Part shown: piece after piece, positions 7,746 through 16,837 of the stretch
Position numbering within the stretch: the stretch's first letter is position 1
Layout: every line of letters begins with the position of its first letter
Origin: Lacticaseibacillus porcinae
GTDB lineage: Bacteria; Bacillota; Bacilli; Lactobacillales; Lactobacillaceae
Length of the DNA: 64,000 nt
Assembly: GCF_003946305.1 (NCBI RefSeq)
Contig: NZ_RHNS01000003.1
Location: forward strand, 218,525 to 282,524
Direction: 5' to 3'
Translations under genes and position numbers: made by a program
The notes under the pieces: model-generated
What the model saw: only the letters and a program-made list of their open reading frames with translations
Told to the model about the DNA's origin: nothing
The model's database searches: none

Positions 7746-9152
7746 TTGACTGAATATCATCACGGTTCATGTACCACCGTATTAGTGGGTAAAAAAGCCT
7801 CCATCGACGGCTCAACTATGATCGCACGTAACGAAGATGGCTTTGCCCCGTTAAACTTTGAAAAATTTGTTTTGGTAAAACCTGAAGATCAACCACGCCA
7901 CTACCAAGCGAAACTTTCCAAGTTCCACATCGAATTGCCTGACGATCCCATGCGTTACACCTCAACGCCAGACGTTGAAAAAGAACACGGCATCTGGGCT
8001 GCTGCTGGGATCAACAGCGCCAATGTCGCCATGACTGCCACTGAAACCACCACCACCAACTCACGGATCTTAGGGTTAGACCCATTAGTTAAAGACGGTT
8101 TAGGTGAAGAAGATATCACTGCCATCACTTTGCCTTACATCCACTCTGCACGTGAAGGTGTGGCTCGCTTAGGCGCTTTACATGAAAAATATGGCACTTA
8201 TGAAACCAACGGGATCGCGTTTTCCGATGAAGATGAAGTTTGGTACTTTGATACCATCGGCGGTCACCACTGGGCTGCAGAACGCATTCCTGATGATGCT
8301 TATGTGATCGCACCAAACCGCTTCAATATCGACTGGTTTGATTTTGATTCTGATGACACCATGTGTTCAGCAGATCTTAAGACGTTGATCGATGAAAATC
8401 ATTTGAACCCTGATCGTGAAGGTTACAACTTACGCCATATCTTTGGTTCAGCAACCCCTAAAGACACGCGCTACAACAACCCTCGCGCCTGGTTTGGTCA
8501 AAAATATTTGACCCCTGACGTTGAACAATCACCGATCGATCAAGATTTGCCTTTCATTTGCCGAGCCAACCGCTTGATTTCCATTGAAGACGTCAAGTTC
8601 ATCGAATCGTCTCACTACCAAAATACCCCTTATGATGTTTATGGCACTGGCACTGAAGCACAAAAGAAGCAATTCCGTCCGATCGGCATCAACCGTAACC
8701 AAGAATTGCACATTTTACAAATTCGTCCCGATGTTCCTGATGCTTTAAAAGGCGTGCACTGGTTAGCCTTTGGGCCTAACACCTTCAACGCTGTAGTGCC
8801 ATTCTACGCCAATGTCAACGATACGCCTGCCGCTTATCGCGATACCACCACAGAATTTGATCCATCGAACATGTACTGGCTCACCTACTTGCTGGCAACA
8901 TTTGGTGATTATGACTTTGATTTGTTCCAAGATCAAGAAGACATGTTCGAAGAAAATTCCGTTGCTGCTTGCCGCAAATTGCAACATGACGCCGACGCCG
9001 CAGCTGCAGAACAAAAAGACTTGGCTGCTTACTTAACCGGCGTCAACCAACAAATGGCTGACGCGGCGTTGAAACAAGCCACTCACCTACTTGGTGAAAT
9101 GGTCAAGTTATCCGCCCCACGGATGGCTTTGCAATTTACTTTAAATGACTAA
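7746..9152 (+). CDS. pepD: C69-family dipeptidase (PepD type)
   Basis: 468 residues. The only start upstream of the catalytic cysteine is TTG at 7746, preceded by AAAGGGATGACC. The N-terminus [18 protein letters not shown] carries the N-terminal-nucleophile cysteine (Cys9), followed by ARNEDG, both hallmarks of peptidase family C69 (Lactobacillus PepDA). The enzyme is cytoplasmic and hydrolyses a range of dipeptides released by oligopeptide uptake. It is monocistronic, with its own promoter and a strong terminator at 9164. Several pepD paralogues are usual in lactobacilli, so the exact letter (A/B) is not assigned. Confidence 0.9.
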   Translation: MTEYHHGSCTTVLVGKKASIDGSTMIARNEDGFAPLNFEKFVLVKPEDQPRHYQAKLSKFHIELPDDPMRYTSTPDVEKEHGIWAAAGINSANVAMTATETTTTNSRILGLDPLVKDGLGEEDITAITLPYIHSAREGVARLGALHEKYGTYETNGIAFSDEDEVWYFDTIGGHHWAAERIPDDAYVIAPNRFNIDWFDFDSDDTMCSADLKTLIDENHLNPDREGYNLRHIFGSATPKDTRYNNPRAWFGQKYLTPDVEQSPIDQDLPFICRANRLISIEDVKFIESSHYQNTPYDVYGTGTEAQKKQFRPIGINRNQELHILQIRPDVPDALKGVHWLAFGPNTFNAVVPFYANVNDTPAAYRDTTTEFDPSNMYWLTYLLATFGDYDFDLFQDQEDMFEENSVAACRKLQHDADAAAAEQKDLAAYLTGVNQQMADAALKQATHLLGEMVKLSAPRMALQFTLND

Positions 9153-9163
9153 TTGAATCACTG

Positions 9164-9194
9164 CGCCTACCGAAGTTTTCGGTAGGCGTTTTTT
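9164..9194 (+). terminator. Terminator of pepD
   Basis: CGCCTACCGA, loop, TCGGTAGGCG and TTTTTT, 12 bases after the stop. Confidence 0.92.
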
Positions 9195-9277
9195 CATGCA
9201 TCGCCTAACACTTTCGTCACTTCACTGGACTGCATTCGCGCTTGAGCATACACTAAAGCCACATTGGAGGGACGATT

Positions 9278-9619
9278 ATGGAAAAAGACGCCCAAGTACT
9301 TTACGATTTAATCGACGCTGCATATCCCGAACACGGCGATTTTGAATGGATCAAAGCGTATAACCAGATCTTGTTGAAATATGCCAAAGCGCTGGATGAC
9401 GGGGAAGCGATCACAGAAGTTCGCGTCCCGATGTACATCGAATTATACCAATTACCTTATTTTCGAGCGATGACGTTATCGCCTGCAGGACGCGCGTTAT
9501 ATGGGAAGTTGCATCAAGATTGTCATGACTATGATGCCAAGCAATTACGCCAAAAAGCCCTCGCTTATGGCATCATTGTCGCGGCCGGGACTTGGGCTGC
9601 AAGTTTCGGCGGCAATTAA
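9278..9619 (+). CDS. Small helical protein of unknown function
   Basis: 113 residues with ATG at 9278 and TTGGAGGGACGATT upstream, so translation is well supported. The sequence is acidic in its first half (LYDLIDAAYPEHGDFEWI) and looks all-helical, ending in a hydrophobic stretch IIVAAGTWAASFGGN. I do not recognise it. The size and helical character would fit a bacteriocin-immunity-like four-helix protein, but no bacteriocin gene is adjacent, so this is only a suggestion. It is monocistronic and shares a bidirectional terminator with the convergent gene at 9663. Confidence 0.7.
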   Translation: MEKDAQVLYDLIDAAYPEHGDFEWIKAYNQILLKYAKALDDGEAITEVRVPMYIELYQLPYFRAMTLSPAGRALYGKLHQDCHDYDAKQLRQKALAYGIIVAAGTWAASFGGN

Positions 9620-9620
9620 G

Positions 9621-9659
9621 AAAAGGTTCTGCTGGCGATCACGCTAGCAGAACCTTTTT
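9621..9659. terminator. Bidirectional terminator
   Basis: AAAAGGTTCTGCTGGC, loop GATCAC, GCTAGCAGAACCTTTTT; T-runs on both strands between convergent genes. Confidence 0.92.
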
Positions 9660-9662
9660 AAA

Positions 9663-9953
9663 TTACCAATTTAACATTTCACGAATCTTCATCACTAAGC
9701 GGACTGGCGGCCAGATCATATCAATGGCCACGCGGTCCACACCATCAAGGCGTTCTAAGACCCGCGCAATTTCTTCACCAGTCGATTCTGCTAAGGGATT
9801 GCCCCATACCGACTCTGGCATGGTGACGATGCAATTGCCATCAGCGTCCACCTCAACGTGATTGATCAGCCCTAAGCGGACCACGTCAACGCCTTGAACT
9901 GGTTCGATGACACTGCGTAAAACAGCACGTGCTTGTTTGGTAATATCAGTCAT
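9663..9953 (-). CDS. MIP18/DUF59 paralogue lacking the conserved cysteine
   Basis: 96 residues from ATG 9953 (AAGGGAG upstream). It aligns with the gene at 7316 throughout: GVDVVRLGLINHVEV matches GVDVVDLGLIYDVAI, and VAIDMIWPPVRLV matches VKINLVWEPAW. The loop that holds the cysteine (MGCPLSDM in the paralogue) reads VWGNPLAEST here. In characterised MIP18 proteins that cysteine is important, so this copy may have lost cluster handling or gained another role. A TATAAT hexamer lies near 9980 and an inverted repeat at 10001 sits just upstream of it. Confidence 0.8.
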   Translation of the reverse strand: MTDITKQARAVLRSVIEPVQGVDVVRLGLINHVEVDADGNCIVTMPESVWGNPLAESTGEEIARVLERLDGVDRVAIDMIWPPVRLVMKIREMLNW

Positions 9954-10000
9954 GTGCTCAGCTCCCTTCTCTTACAATGATTATTATACCGCGTCGAGAA

Positions 10001-10022
10001 CGTTTTCTCATGTACGAAAACG
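10001..10022. promoter_or_regulatory. Inverted repeat upstream of the second MIP18 gene
   Basis: Arms CGTTTTC and GAAAACG, 8-base spacer, placed where the -35 region of the minus-strand promoter should be. It does not fit the CcpA consensus in register. The regulator is unknown. Confidence 0.35.
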
Positions 10023-10103
10023 ATAAGTCTTCTCAGAAACTTCTTATTGCAACATGCCATAACCTAAAATTCAGTCGCTTATTATTTTCATCTCAGTAAA
10101 AAA

Positions 10104-10979
10104 TTATTTTTCTAATAGTTTTATCAGATTACGATATTGATTCAATTGCCATTGCAAGTAAGTTTGATGGCGCGGCATGGTTTCGGTGACTTTGAGGATC
10201 GGCACCCCTGCCGCTTTTGCTTGTTGGGTGAGATGCGACACCACTTTGCTTTGCACTTGCTGATTGATCACCACAAAGGCGACTTGATGTTGCTTGAGTA
10301 ACGCCTCATTGCGACGGATATCTGCCGGCGTGGGGTCACTGCCTTCTTCAATGGCTTGGGCGAAATGTTGATCAGCGACACGAACGTCGGCAGCTTGTAG
10401 CGCGTTGTTAAACACCGGTTCAGAAACGATGGCTGATTTTCCTTGACTCAAGTGTTTCACTTTGGCCACAGCTTGATCCAATGGCTTGAGGCTAGCGATA
10501 TAGCGTTTGGCATTACGCGAGTAGGCAGCTTTGTGTTGGGGATCCAATTTGCTGAATCGTTTGGCTAAAGCGTTGGCCATTAACTTCATGGCTTGAGGTT
10601 TATACCAAATATGTTCGTTTTCGCCATTTTTAACGCCGACCACTTTGGCAGCAGAGACGATCGGTGTATCAGGTTGTGCTTTAGCAAGCTTGGTCATCCA
10701 ACTATCATAACCGGCACCATTTTCGATCAACAGATCCGCTTTAGCGACAGTTTTACCGATTTGCGTGGTGGGTTCATAATCATGAGGATCAACATTAGGA
10801 TCGTTGATCACTGACGTCACAGTGCCGTGTTTGCCTAACACTTGTTGTGCCACTTCTCCATAGAAGTCGACGCTGGCGACGATATGTAGTTTGTCATTGG
10901 CCGCGCGATTTTGTCCGCAGGCAGCAAGGCTGACCATTAACGTGAATAAAGCTAGCAGTAAAAAATTGCGTTTGTACAT
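10104..10979 (-). CDS. Zinc/manganese ABC transporter substrate-binding lipoprotein (ZnuA/AdcA-like)
   Basis: 291 residues from ATG 10979 (TTGGAGG upstream); the frame's earlier ATG at 11051 would run through the promoter. A lipoprotein signal peptide ends in SLAAC (Cys about residue 22). The metal-binding cluster A-I fold shows DPHDYEPT and ENEHIWY histidines and a C-terminal region with EEGSDPTPAD. It captures Zn(II) outside the membrane. It is an orphan: no ATPase or permease gene lies beside it, so it must share a transporter encoded elsewhere. A near-consensus Zur box covers its promoter, supporting zinc. Confidence 0.88.
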   Translation of the reverse strand: MYKRNFLLLALFTLMVSLAACGQNRAANDKLHIVASVDFYGEVAQQVLGKHGTVTSVINDPNVDPHDYEPTTQIGKTVAKADLLIENGAGYDSWMTKLAKAQPDTPIVSAAKVVGVKNGENEHIWYKPQAMKLMANALAKRFSKLDPQHKAAYSRNAKRYIASLKPLDQAVAKVKHLSQGKSAIVSEPVFNNALQAADVRVADQHFAQAIEEGSDPTPADIRRNEALLKQHQVAFVVINQQVQSKVVSHLTQQAKAAGVPILKVTETMPRHQTYLQWQLNQYRNLIKLLEK

Positions 10980-10993
10980 GAGCAATCCTCCAA

Positions 10994-11028
10994 ATTTTAA
11001 ATCGTAACTATTACGATTTAAAATCATA
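10994..11028 (-). promoter_or_regulatory. Zur-type operator overlapping the promoter
   Basis: A perfect palindrome spans 10994-11024 with 14-base arms and a 3-base centre. Its core arms, TCGTAAC and ATTACGA around one base, differ from the Bacillus Zur consensus (TCGTAAT-N-ATTACGA) at one position. It overlaps an extended -10 TGTTATGAT (TATGAT at 11023-11028, minus strand), an ideal place for repression. Confidence 0.78.
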
Positions 11029-11054
11029 ACAAAGGTCATGAACAATTGCAAATT

Positions 11055-11084
11055 AAAAACTGCCTCAGCGTTTTGCCGAGGCAG
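11055..11084 (-). terminator. Terminator of the AI-2E-type permease gene
   Basis: CTGCCTC and GAGGCAG arms with an inner GGC/GCC pair; on the minus strand TTTTTAA follows. It lies directly after the stop at 11092. Confidence 0.85.
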
Positions 11085-11091
11085 CTCATCA

Positions 11092-12207
11092 TTAAATTTG
11101 TTGTTCTTTTTGTAAGGTCGCGTTTTTGATCAAACGATACAATGTTGCCGTTAACGGCACGCCAATCAAAATCCCTAAGATCCCAGCTAAACCAGAACCG
11201 ATGGTGATTGCCACCAATACTAAAATACCAGGCAAACCGATCGAACCGCCGACCACGCGAGGATAAATGAGGTTCCCTTCCAATTGTTGTTGAATCACCA
11301 AATACACCACAAACGCTAACCCTTGCATGGGATTGGCAACCGCGATCAGCACAAAGCCGATCGCTCCACCGATAAATGCCCCAAACATTGGGATCAAAGT
11401 GGTCATCCCCACCAACACCCCAATTGAAATTGCATTCGGAAAACGAAAAATCGACATCCCGATCACTGACAAAGTCCCAACAATCGTCGCTTCGGTGACT
11501 TGTCCGACAATGAAATGGGAAAACATATCATCGGCGACACGCAGCACATAACGAGTATATGCCAGCGGTTTGGCTGGGACAAAGGCGTTAAGCACGCGGT
11601 TTAAGTGCCCTGCGATCCGTTCTTTGCTCCCGACAAGATATAACGCAAAGGCAAACGCTAAAATAAATGAGAAAATGCCGCCAGCTAAATTAGTGAAAAT
11701 CGATACAGAACTGGAAAAGATTCCCGTGATCCCAGACGTTAAGAACTTCAACGCTTTTTGTTGGAGATCAGACCAATCGATTTTTGCTGCGGCCAGTTGT
11801 TTAGTCACCGCATTGGCTTGTTGCGATTTGGCGAGCCATTCATTGATCAAGTTGATCGTATGCGGCAAGCTGGTGAAGAAGTTGGTCAACGCCGTAATGA
11901 ATTGTGGGATCACAAGCCACATCACAAACCCGATCAAGACTGCGACGACGACCACCGAACTCAACAAGGCGACTGGCCGGCGTGCCCCTAACGCCATCCG
12001 ACTCGACGCCTTGGGCCACAACCGTTTTTCAATACGGACACACACCAAGTTCAAGACATAAGCAAACGCTGCGCCTAAGATCAATGGCTTGGCGATCGCT
12101 AATAAATGCGTCAACGCACCAAATAACTGTGCCGGATATATCAACCCGATCAAAAATAAGGCACCGATCACCGCGATGCGGATCAGTTGTTTGCGATTGA
12201 GATTCAT
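11092..12207 (-). CDS. AI-2E family transporter (UPF0118)
   Basis: 371 residues with ATG 12207 and CAGGAGG upstream. Seven to eight hydrophobic segments, a long extracytoplasmic region in the middle (about 100-160), and the family's C-terminal signature GSIGLPGILVLVAITIGSG with the PLTATLYRL end. The family includes E. coli TqsA and Na/H antiporter-like members. Physiological substrates in lactobacilli are unclear, so quorum-signal export should not be assumed. It lies directly downstream of, and on the same strand as, cardiolipin synthase with 12 bases between the genes, so it is probably an operon. Confidence 0.87.
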   Translation of the reverse strand: MNLNRKQLIRIAVIGALFLIGLIYPAQLFGALTHLLAIAKPLILGAAFAYVLNLVCVRIEKRLWPKASSRMALGARRPVALLSSVVVVAVLIGFVMWLVIPQFITALTNFFTSLPHTINLINEWLAKSQQANAVTKQLAAAKIDWSDLQQKALKFLTSGITGIFSSSVSIFTNLAGGIFSFILAFAFALYLVGSKERIAGHLNRVLNAFVPAKPLAYTRYVLRVADDMFSHFIVGQVTEATIVGTLSVIGMSIFRFPNAISIGVLVGMTTLIPMFGAFIGGAIGFVLIAVANPMQGLAFVVYLVIQQQLEGNLIYPRVVGGSIGLPGILVLVAITIGSGLAGILGILIGVPLTATLYRLIKNATLQKEQQI

Positions 12208-12219
12208 AGGGACCTCCTG

Positions 12220-13674
12220 TTACAAAATTGGGGATAATAACCGGGAAAAGGCTTGCTTGAACCGCAACCATAACGACATATTGTGGAAATCTGCTGGTGT
12301 GATCAACGTACTGTCTTCAATATCATCCAGAAAGATCTTATGGAGTTGCAGGGCAACTTGTGAATTATAAATAAAGGCATTGGCTTCAAAATTCAATTTG
12401 AAACTGCGAAAGTCCATATTCGCTGAGCCGATCGATGAGATGGTATCATCGATGGTGACGACTTTGGCATGAAGGAAACCTTTTTGATAGAAATAGATCT
12501 TCGCACCATCATCTGCTAAGAGATGCGCATAATATTGCGTTGCGCGGTAGACGAAAGCGTGATCTGGCATATGCGGCACCATGATGCGCACATCGACACC
12601 GGAGTGGATCGCACTACGCAAGGCGTTGATCACCGAATCATCAGGGATCAAGTAAGGCGTTTGAATATAAAGATGTTCGCGGGCTGAGTTGATCAACCGC
12701 AAATAACCAAGTTTGATCTGTTCCAGATCTCCAGTCGGACCGCTGGTGACGATTTGCAACATCGTGTCGCCGAGGCCTTCGTCTTTTTTTGGAAAATGCG
12801 TTTGATTGACATCGAGTTTATGTGTCGTGACCGTCGCATCCCAATCTTGAATAAAGTGTTGCTGCAACGCCAACACCCCATCCCCGACTAGCTTCAAATG
12901 CGTATCACGCCAGTAACCAAACTTTTTATCGCGGCCAACATATTGATCGCCAACATTGAAGCCGCCGATATAGCCGACCCACCCATCAATGGCAACGATT
13001 TTTCTGTGGTTACGGAAGTTCAACCGAAAATCAAATAAATTGGAATGGATCCCTAAAAACGGTTCCGCAAATCCACCTGCTTCACGCAACGGGTCGAAGA
13101 ATTCAGACTTTGCGCCCATGGACCCCCATGAATCATACAACACCCGGACGTCGATGCCTTCTCGCGCTTTAGCCGTTAAGGTATTGAGTAGTTCGGCGCC
13201 GAGTTGATCGGCATAAAACGTGTAGAATTCCACATAAACATGATGTTGCGCGGCACGGATCTCTTGTTGCATGTCTTTAAACAACGTCGGCCCATCAGTA
13301 AAAATCGCAGTTTCGTTATTGGTGGTGACGAAACTATTATCGATGCCTTGAAATAAGTTGACCAAATTCTTCACTGAAGCTTCAGTGTGGGTATCAGTTG
13401 CGCGATATGGTGGGACGGATTTTTGTTGCGCCTTTAAGGCATCGGTTAATTCTGCATTTGGTTGGGCGCGAATTTTATCCAATTGACGATGGGTCAGCTT
13501 GCGACCTAAGAAAGCATATAGTAAAAAGCCGACCACTGGCAAAAAGTTCAACACCAATAACCACGCCCAAGTTGCCGCAATGTCGCGTTTTTCACGAAAC
13601 ACGGTGAAAACCGCACCGATCGTGTTTAAGACGATCACCACTTCGATGATGACTTTGATGGTATTCCAGTTCAT
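12220..13674 (-). CDS. cls: Cardiolipin synthase
   Basis: 484 residues. ATG 13674 is eight bases from GGAGG; the GTG at 13680 is too close. Two N-terminal membrane helices (about 5-55) are followed by two phospholipase D HKD motifs: NHRKIVAIDG near residue 225 and LHAKVVTIDD near 400, with GSANMDFRS after the second. It condenses two phosphatidylglycerol molecules to cardiolipin at the membrane. Length matches the Firmicutes ClsA family. It is co-directional with the AI-2E-type gene. Confidence 0.93.
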   Translation of the reverse strand: MNWNTIKVIIEVVIVLNTIGAVFTVFREKRDIAATWAWLLVLNFLPVVGFLLYAFLGRKLTHRQLDKIRAQPNAELTDALKAQQKSVPPYRATDTHTEASVKNLVNLFQGIDNSFVTTNNETAIFTDGPTLFKDMQQEIRAAQHHVYVEFYTFYADQLGAELLNTLTAKAREGIDVRVLYDSWGSMGAKSEFFDPLREAGGFAEPFLGIHSNLFDFRLNFRNHRKIVAIDGWVGYIGGFNVGDQYVGRDKKFGYWRDTHLKLVGDGVLALQQHFIQDWDATVTTHKLDVNQTHFPKKDEGLGDTMLQIVTSGPTGDLEQIKLGYLRLINSAREHLYIQTPYLIPDDSVINALRSAIHSGVDVRIMVPHMPDHAFVYRATQYYAHLLADDGAKIYFYQKGFLHAKVVTIDDTISSIGSANMDFRSFKLNFEANAFIYNSQVALQLHKIFLDDIEDSTLITPADFHNMSLWLRFKQAFSRLLSPIL

Positions 13675-13785
13675 GCACACATCCTCCGATCTCTCTGTTT
13701 ACTAAATTACCGCATGTTAGAGAGATTACAAGTCTAAATTGCCGCAACATCCATCCAAAGATGGCAATCCTTGGGCTTTCAACAC

Positions 13786-13817
13786 AAAAAAATCAGTCGG
13801 ACGGATGTGCCGACTGA
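13786..13817 (-). terminator. Terminator after the pyridoxal kinase/ECF operon
   Basis: TTCAGTCGG, 8-base loop, CCGACTGA and T7 on the minus strand, 9 bases beyond the stop at 13827. Confidence 0.9.
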
Positions 13818-13826
13818 ATTGCTATT

Positions 13827-14381
13827 TTATCGATTGATTCGCTTGAAGGCTGGAAATAACGCCAGATATAAAATCGGCACCACAATCGCCGTCGACACCG
13901 CGTTAATGCCAGCAGAAGTCAAACTCATAAAGCTGGCGACGATAGCAACGTGGAAACTGGTCCCTACCATCATCGCTTCAACGATCGACACCAAATAGCT
14001 GGTGATGATCTTGGTGATCCCTGCAGTGACGCTGATGGTGATCAAGGCTTTGGTATCGAGCTTGTGGGTTGAGCCTTTGAACGCTTTGAATAAACTCGAT
14101 ACCACAATGGCCATCACCAAACACTCCAACACCGTCAACCAGCTAGTCGCTGCATAGCCGTTCAACACATCAAAGCCGCCTAAGCCGATGGCAGAAGCGA
14201 CAAAGCCGTAAGCGCCACCTAAAAACAAAATCGCTAACACCATTAAGGTATTCCCAAAATGAATAAATGGCCGACCAACAATGGCAAGCAACGGGATCCG
14301 TAACATCCAGATCCCAATATAAATAATTGCAGCAAACAAGCCTGTGAAGATCAGCTTGCGTAAGTTAGTGGTTCGTTTCAT
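13827..14381 (-). CDS. ECF transporter S component, probably for vitamin B6
   Basis: 184 residues. ATG 14381 has GGAGG nine bases upstream; the in-frame TTG at 14387 is too close. Five to six hydrophobic segments and the general S-component look (short loops, GRPFIHFGNTLMVLAILFLGG in the middle). Such proteins bind one vitamin and pair with the shared EcfAAT energising module, which is not in this window. It starts right after pyridoxal kinase, with its ribosome site overlapping the kinase stop codon, so pyridoxine/pyridoxal is the likely substrate (PdxU-like). This is inference from context. Confidence 0.82.
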   Translation of the reverse strand: MKRTTNLRKLIFTGLFAAIIYIGIWMLRIPLLAIVGRPFIHFGNTLMVLAILFLGGAYGFVASAIGLGGFDVLNGYAATSWLTVLECLVMAIVVSSLFKAFKGSTHKLDTKALITISVTAGITKIITSYLVSIVEAMMVGTSFHVAIVASFMSLTSAGINAVSTAIVVPILYLALFPAFKRINR

Positions 14382-14394
14382 TAACAAGTTCCTC

Positions 14395-15228
14395 CTAAAG
14401 CAATTTTGAAATCATTTCTAACAACCACGGAATTTCCGTGGTATAAGCGACCCCGAATTTTGGATCAGCCTTCATAGCCAATGTGGAAATAATCGCGCGG
14501 GATTCAAAGTGCACGGCAATTTCACTGGCTTGGCCGAGGGTTAGGCCGCGCAACAACGCACCACACAACACAGCAGCGAAAATATCGCCAGTGCCAAAGT
14601 AATGCCCTGACAACCGTTGCGTTTGCCACCACTTTAAATCGTCGCCATCTACGACGATCACGCCAACGCGATCATTCACCAACGTCACCCCAGTTAACAC
14701 CACTTGCACCCCAAAGCGTTGCGCCAACCGGGTCCCTAAACTGCGCGCCGCCTTCATAGTCAGCGGCTCAGCGTTAAGTTCATCCCCTAACAACAACTGC
14801 GCTTCCGTAGGATTTGGCGTGATCACCGTCGCGTGCGTGATCAGTGCTCGCATGGCTTGCACATACGCGTCGTCAAAGCCGCGATATAGTTTGCCGTGAT
14901 CCCCCATCACCGGATCGATCACCACTAATGGCACGTCATTGAATTGAGGCAACCATGTTTGCCACACTTTCAAGGCATTCTTCCCTAAATACCCTAACAA
15001 AATCGCTTGGGGATCAAGTTCAAGGCTTTCCCAATGCGTTAAGATCTCAGCCATTTGCGCTGAAAGATCAAAATAAGTGTTGTTGGCAAAGCCGGTATGG
15101 GCGGATAATAAAGCCGTTGGCAACGGCAGCGGGTCATGACCAAGCGCCGCGATCAATGGCAACGCCACGCCCATCGACACTTGGCCGACTCCAGAAAGAT
15201 CTTGGCTGATGATCACTTTTGCTTGCAT
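14395..15228 (-). CDS. pdxK: Pyridoxal/pyridoxine kinase
   Basis: 277 residues, ATG 15228 with AGGAGG upstream. Ribokinase-like fold: QDLSGVGQVSM at the N-terminus, PLVVIDPVMGDHGKLY in the middle (the PdxK/PdxY signature), TPNPTEAQLLLG, and the anion-hole motif SGHYFGTGDIFAAVL near residue 207-221. It phosphorylates the B6 vitamers, making PLP together with the downstream transporter component. A divergent MerR-type regulator starts 83 bases away. Confidence 0.9.
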   Translation of the reverse strand: MQAKVIISQDLSGVGQVSMGVALPLIAALGHDPLPLPTALLSAHTGFANNTYFDLSAQMAEILTHWESLELDPQAILLGYLGKNALKVWQTWLPQFNDVPLVVIDPVMGDHGKLYRGFDDAYVQAMRALITHATVITPNPTEAQLLLGDELNAEPLTMKAARSLGTRLAQRFGVQVVLTGVTLVNDRVGVIVVDGDDLKWWQTQRLSGHYFGTGDIFAAVLCGALLRGLTLGQASEIAVHFESRAIISTLAMKADPKFGVAYTTEIPWLLEMISKLL

Positions 15229-15310
15229 TTGGTCCTCCTTGTCAGCACACCGTCTTATTTTAACCGAATTCTCATCTCAATACTAGCATTTTCAGAAAAA
15301 GGAGACCACT

Positions 15311-16111
15311 ATGGCGACAGAATTTTCTATCGGGCAAATGGCCAAGCTGTTTGCCACTAGCGTAAAAACGTTGCGCTATTACGCGGACACCGGTATCCTG
15401 CCGCCTGCCCGGATTGATGTGCACAGTGGCTATCGGTATTACACCATTGCGCAATTCGAACGGTTGAACACCATTTTCTACTTAAAAAAATTGGGGTTGT
15501 CGCTTTCAGAAATCAAAACGCACTTAGCGGCGCCTGATCGTGAAAGTCTCATTAAACAGCTTAAACACCAACAAATGACCATCGCCGAACAAATTGCCGC
15601 TTTGCAACGTGTGCAACAACACTTACAAACGCGCATCAAGGCGTTATCGACATTAAGTGAGTTTGACCGACCCTATTTAGAAACCTTACCTGCCAGACCG
15701 TGTTTGCGTTTAAGCGTGCCGATTCGTTCCAATCAAGACTTAGAGCTGGCGTTGCGGCAATTTGATCCGCAAGCCTTAGCCGATGCAACCTTATTTTCTG
15801 GTGGCGTCGGCGTGATCCGCGCGCAAAGTGCGATCAATGCATCCGATTTTGAATCGATTTCCGCGATTTTTGTCTTGGCTGATCGCTCAGGCAATGCAAA
15901 TTTACCTGGCGGAAAATTTGCGACGTTGAATTTCAACGGGGGTCATGACCATGCTGCACCAGCTTATCAACAACTCTTGAAATTTATCGCTGATCACCAT
16001 TTAAAAGTCTGCGGTGATGCGATCGAACGTACCTTGATCGACCAAGATGTATCCGCAGATCCCAAAGATTATTGCACCCAGATCCAGCTACCAGTGTTGA
16101 CTCTCCCTTAG
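15311..16111 (+). CDS. MerR-family regulator with GyrI-like effector domain
   Basis: 266 residues, ATG 15311 with AAAAAGGAG. N-terminal winged helix typical of MerR (FSIGQMAKLF, KTLRYYADTGILPPARI, SGYRYY), a dimerisation coiled coil (about 80-120), then a C-terminal GyrI/BmrR-type small-molecule-binding domain (from about 130). Such proteins sense hydrophobic drugs or metabolites and activate promoters with long spacers. It is divergent from pdxK and only 42 bases upstream of the DUF554 gene. The target is not clear from sequence. Confidence 0.87.
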   Translation: MATEFSIGQMAKLFATSVKTLRYYADTGILPPARIDVHSGYRYYTIAQFERLNTIFYLKKLGLSLSEIKTHLAAPDRESLIKQLKHQQMTIAEQIAALQRVQQHLQTRIKALSTLSEFDRPYLETLPARPCLRLSVPIRSNQDLELALRQFDPQALADATLFSGGVGVIRAQSAINASDFESISAIFVLADRSGNANLPGGKFATLNFNGGHDHAAPAYQQLLKFIADHHLKVCGDAIERTLIDQDVSADPKDYCTQIQLPVLTLP

Positions 16112-16153
16112 GTGGAGTGTTTATGATAAATAAAACAGTTTCTCGGAGGGCAC

Positions 16154-16837
16154 ATGTTAGGCACACTTTTTAATACAGCTATGATCATTTTAGGTTCGAC
16201 CTTAGGCGCCTTAGGCAAACGCGGTATCAAGCCGTCAACGCATCAGATGTTAATGGAAGCTTTAGGATTATGCGTGATCGCGATTGGCTTAAACACCACT
16301 TTAAGTCATATGCCAGATTCGAAATATCCGGTTTTATTTATTGCCAGTCTTGCGATCGGCGCTTTGATCGGCAGTAAACTCGATCTTGACGGCCGCTTCA
16401 ACCGCCTGCTAGCCAAGCACGAAGGCCAACAAGGCTTGGCGCAAGGCTTAGCCACTGGGATCTTACTGTATTGCATTGGCACTTTATCGATCGTCGGTCC
16501 CATCACTGCCGCGTTAAAAGGTGATATCACCATGTTGTTGACGAACGGGATGCTTGATGCGGTGACGTCGACGATTTTAGCCACAAGTTTTGGCTTTGGG
16601 ATGATTATTGCCGCACCAGTATTATTTTGTTGGCAAGGCGGCATTTATTTGATTGCCAAATTATTAGCAGGCGCCATTTCCAATGCGATGATCACTGAAT
16701 TGTCGATTGTCGGCGGGGTGTTGATCTTAGCCTCTGGCATCAGTATTTTAGGGTTGAAGCCGATCAAAACGCTGAATCTTTTGCCAGCATTAGTCGTACC
16801 GATCGTGGTTGTGGCCGTGATCCAAGTGTTTCGCTAA
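16154..16837 (+). CDS. DUF554 membrane protein
   Basis: 227 residues, ATG 16154 with TCGGAGGGCAC upstream. Six to seven hydrophobic segments; the N-terminus GTLFNTAMIILGSTLG and GALIGSKLDLDGRFNRL are typical of DUF554. Function unknown; sometimes described as a possible transporter. It is 42 bases behind the MerR gene and probably co-transcribed. Its last 48 bases overlap the convergent glycosyltransferase gene. Confidence 0.85.
   Translation: MLGTLFNTAMIILGSTLGALGKRGIKPSTHQMLMEALGLCVIAIGLNTTLSHMPDSKYPVLFIASLAIGALIGSKLDLDGRFNRLLAKHEGQQGLAQGLATGILLYCIGTLSIVGPITAALKGDITMLLTNGMLDAVTSTILATSFGFGMIIAAPVLFCWQGGIYLIAKLLAGAISNAMITELSIVGGVLILASGISILGLKPIKTLNLLPALVVPIVVVAVIQVFR

Noticed and set aside
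9991..10010. CcpA cre site upstream of the second MIP18 gene
   Set aside because: The sequence around GAGAACGTTTTCTC looks cre-like but fails the consensus register (TG and CA at the wrong distance from CG).
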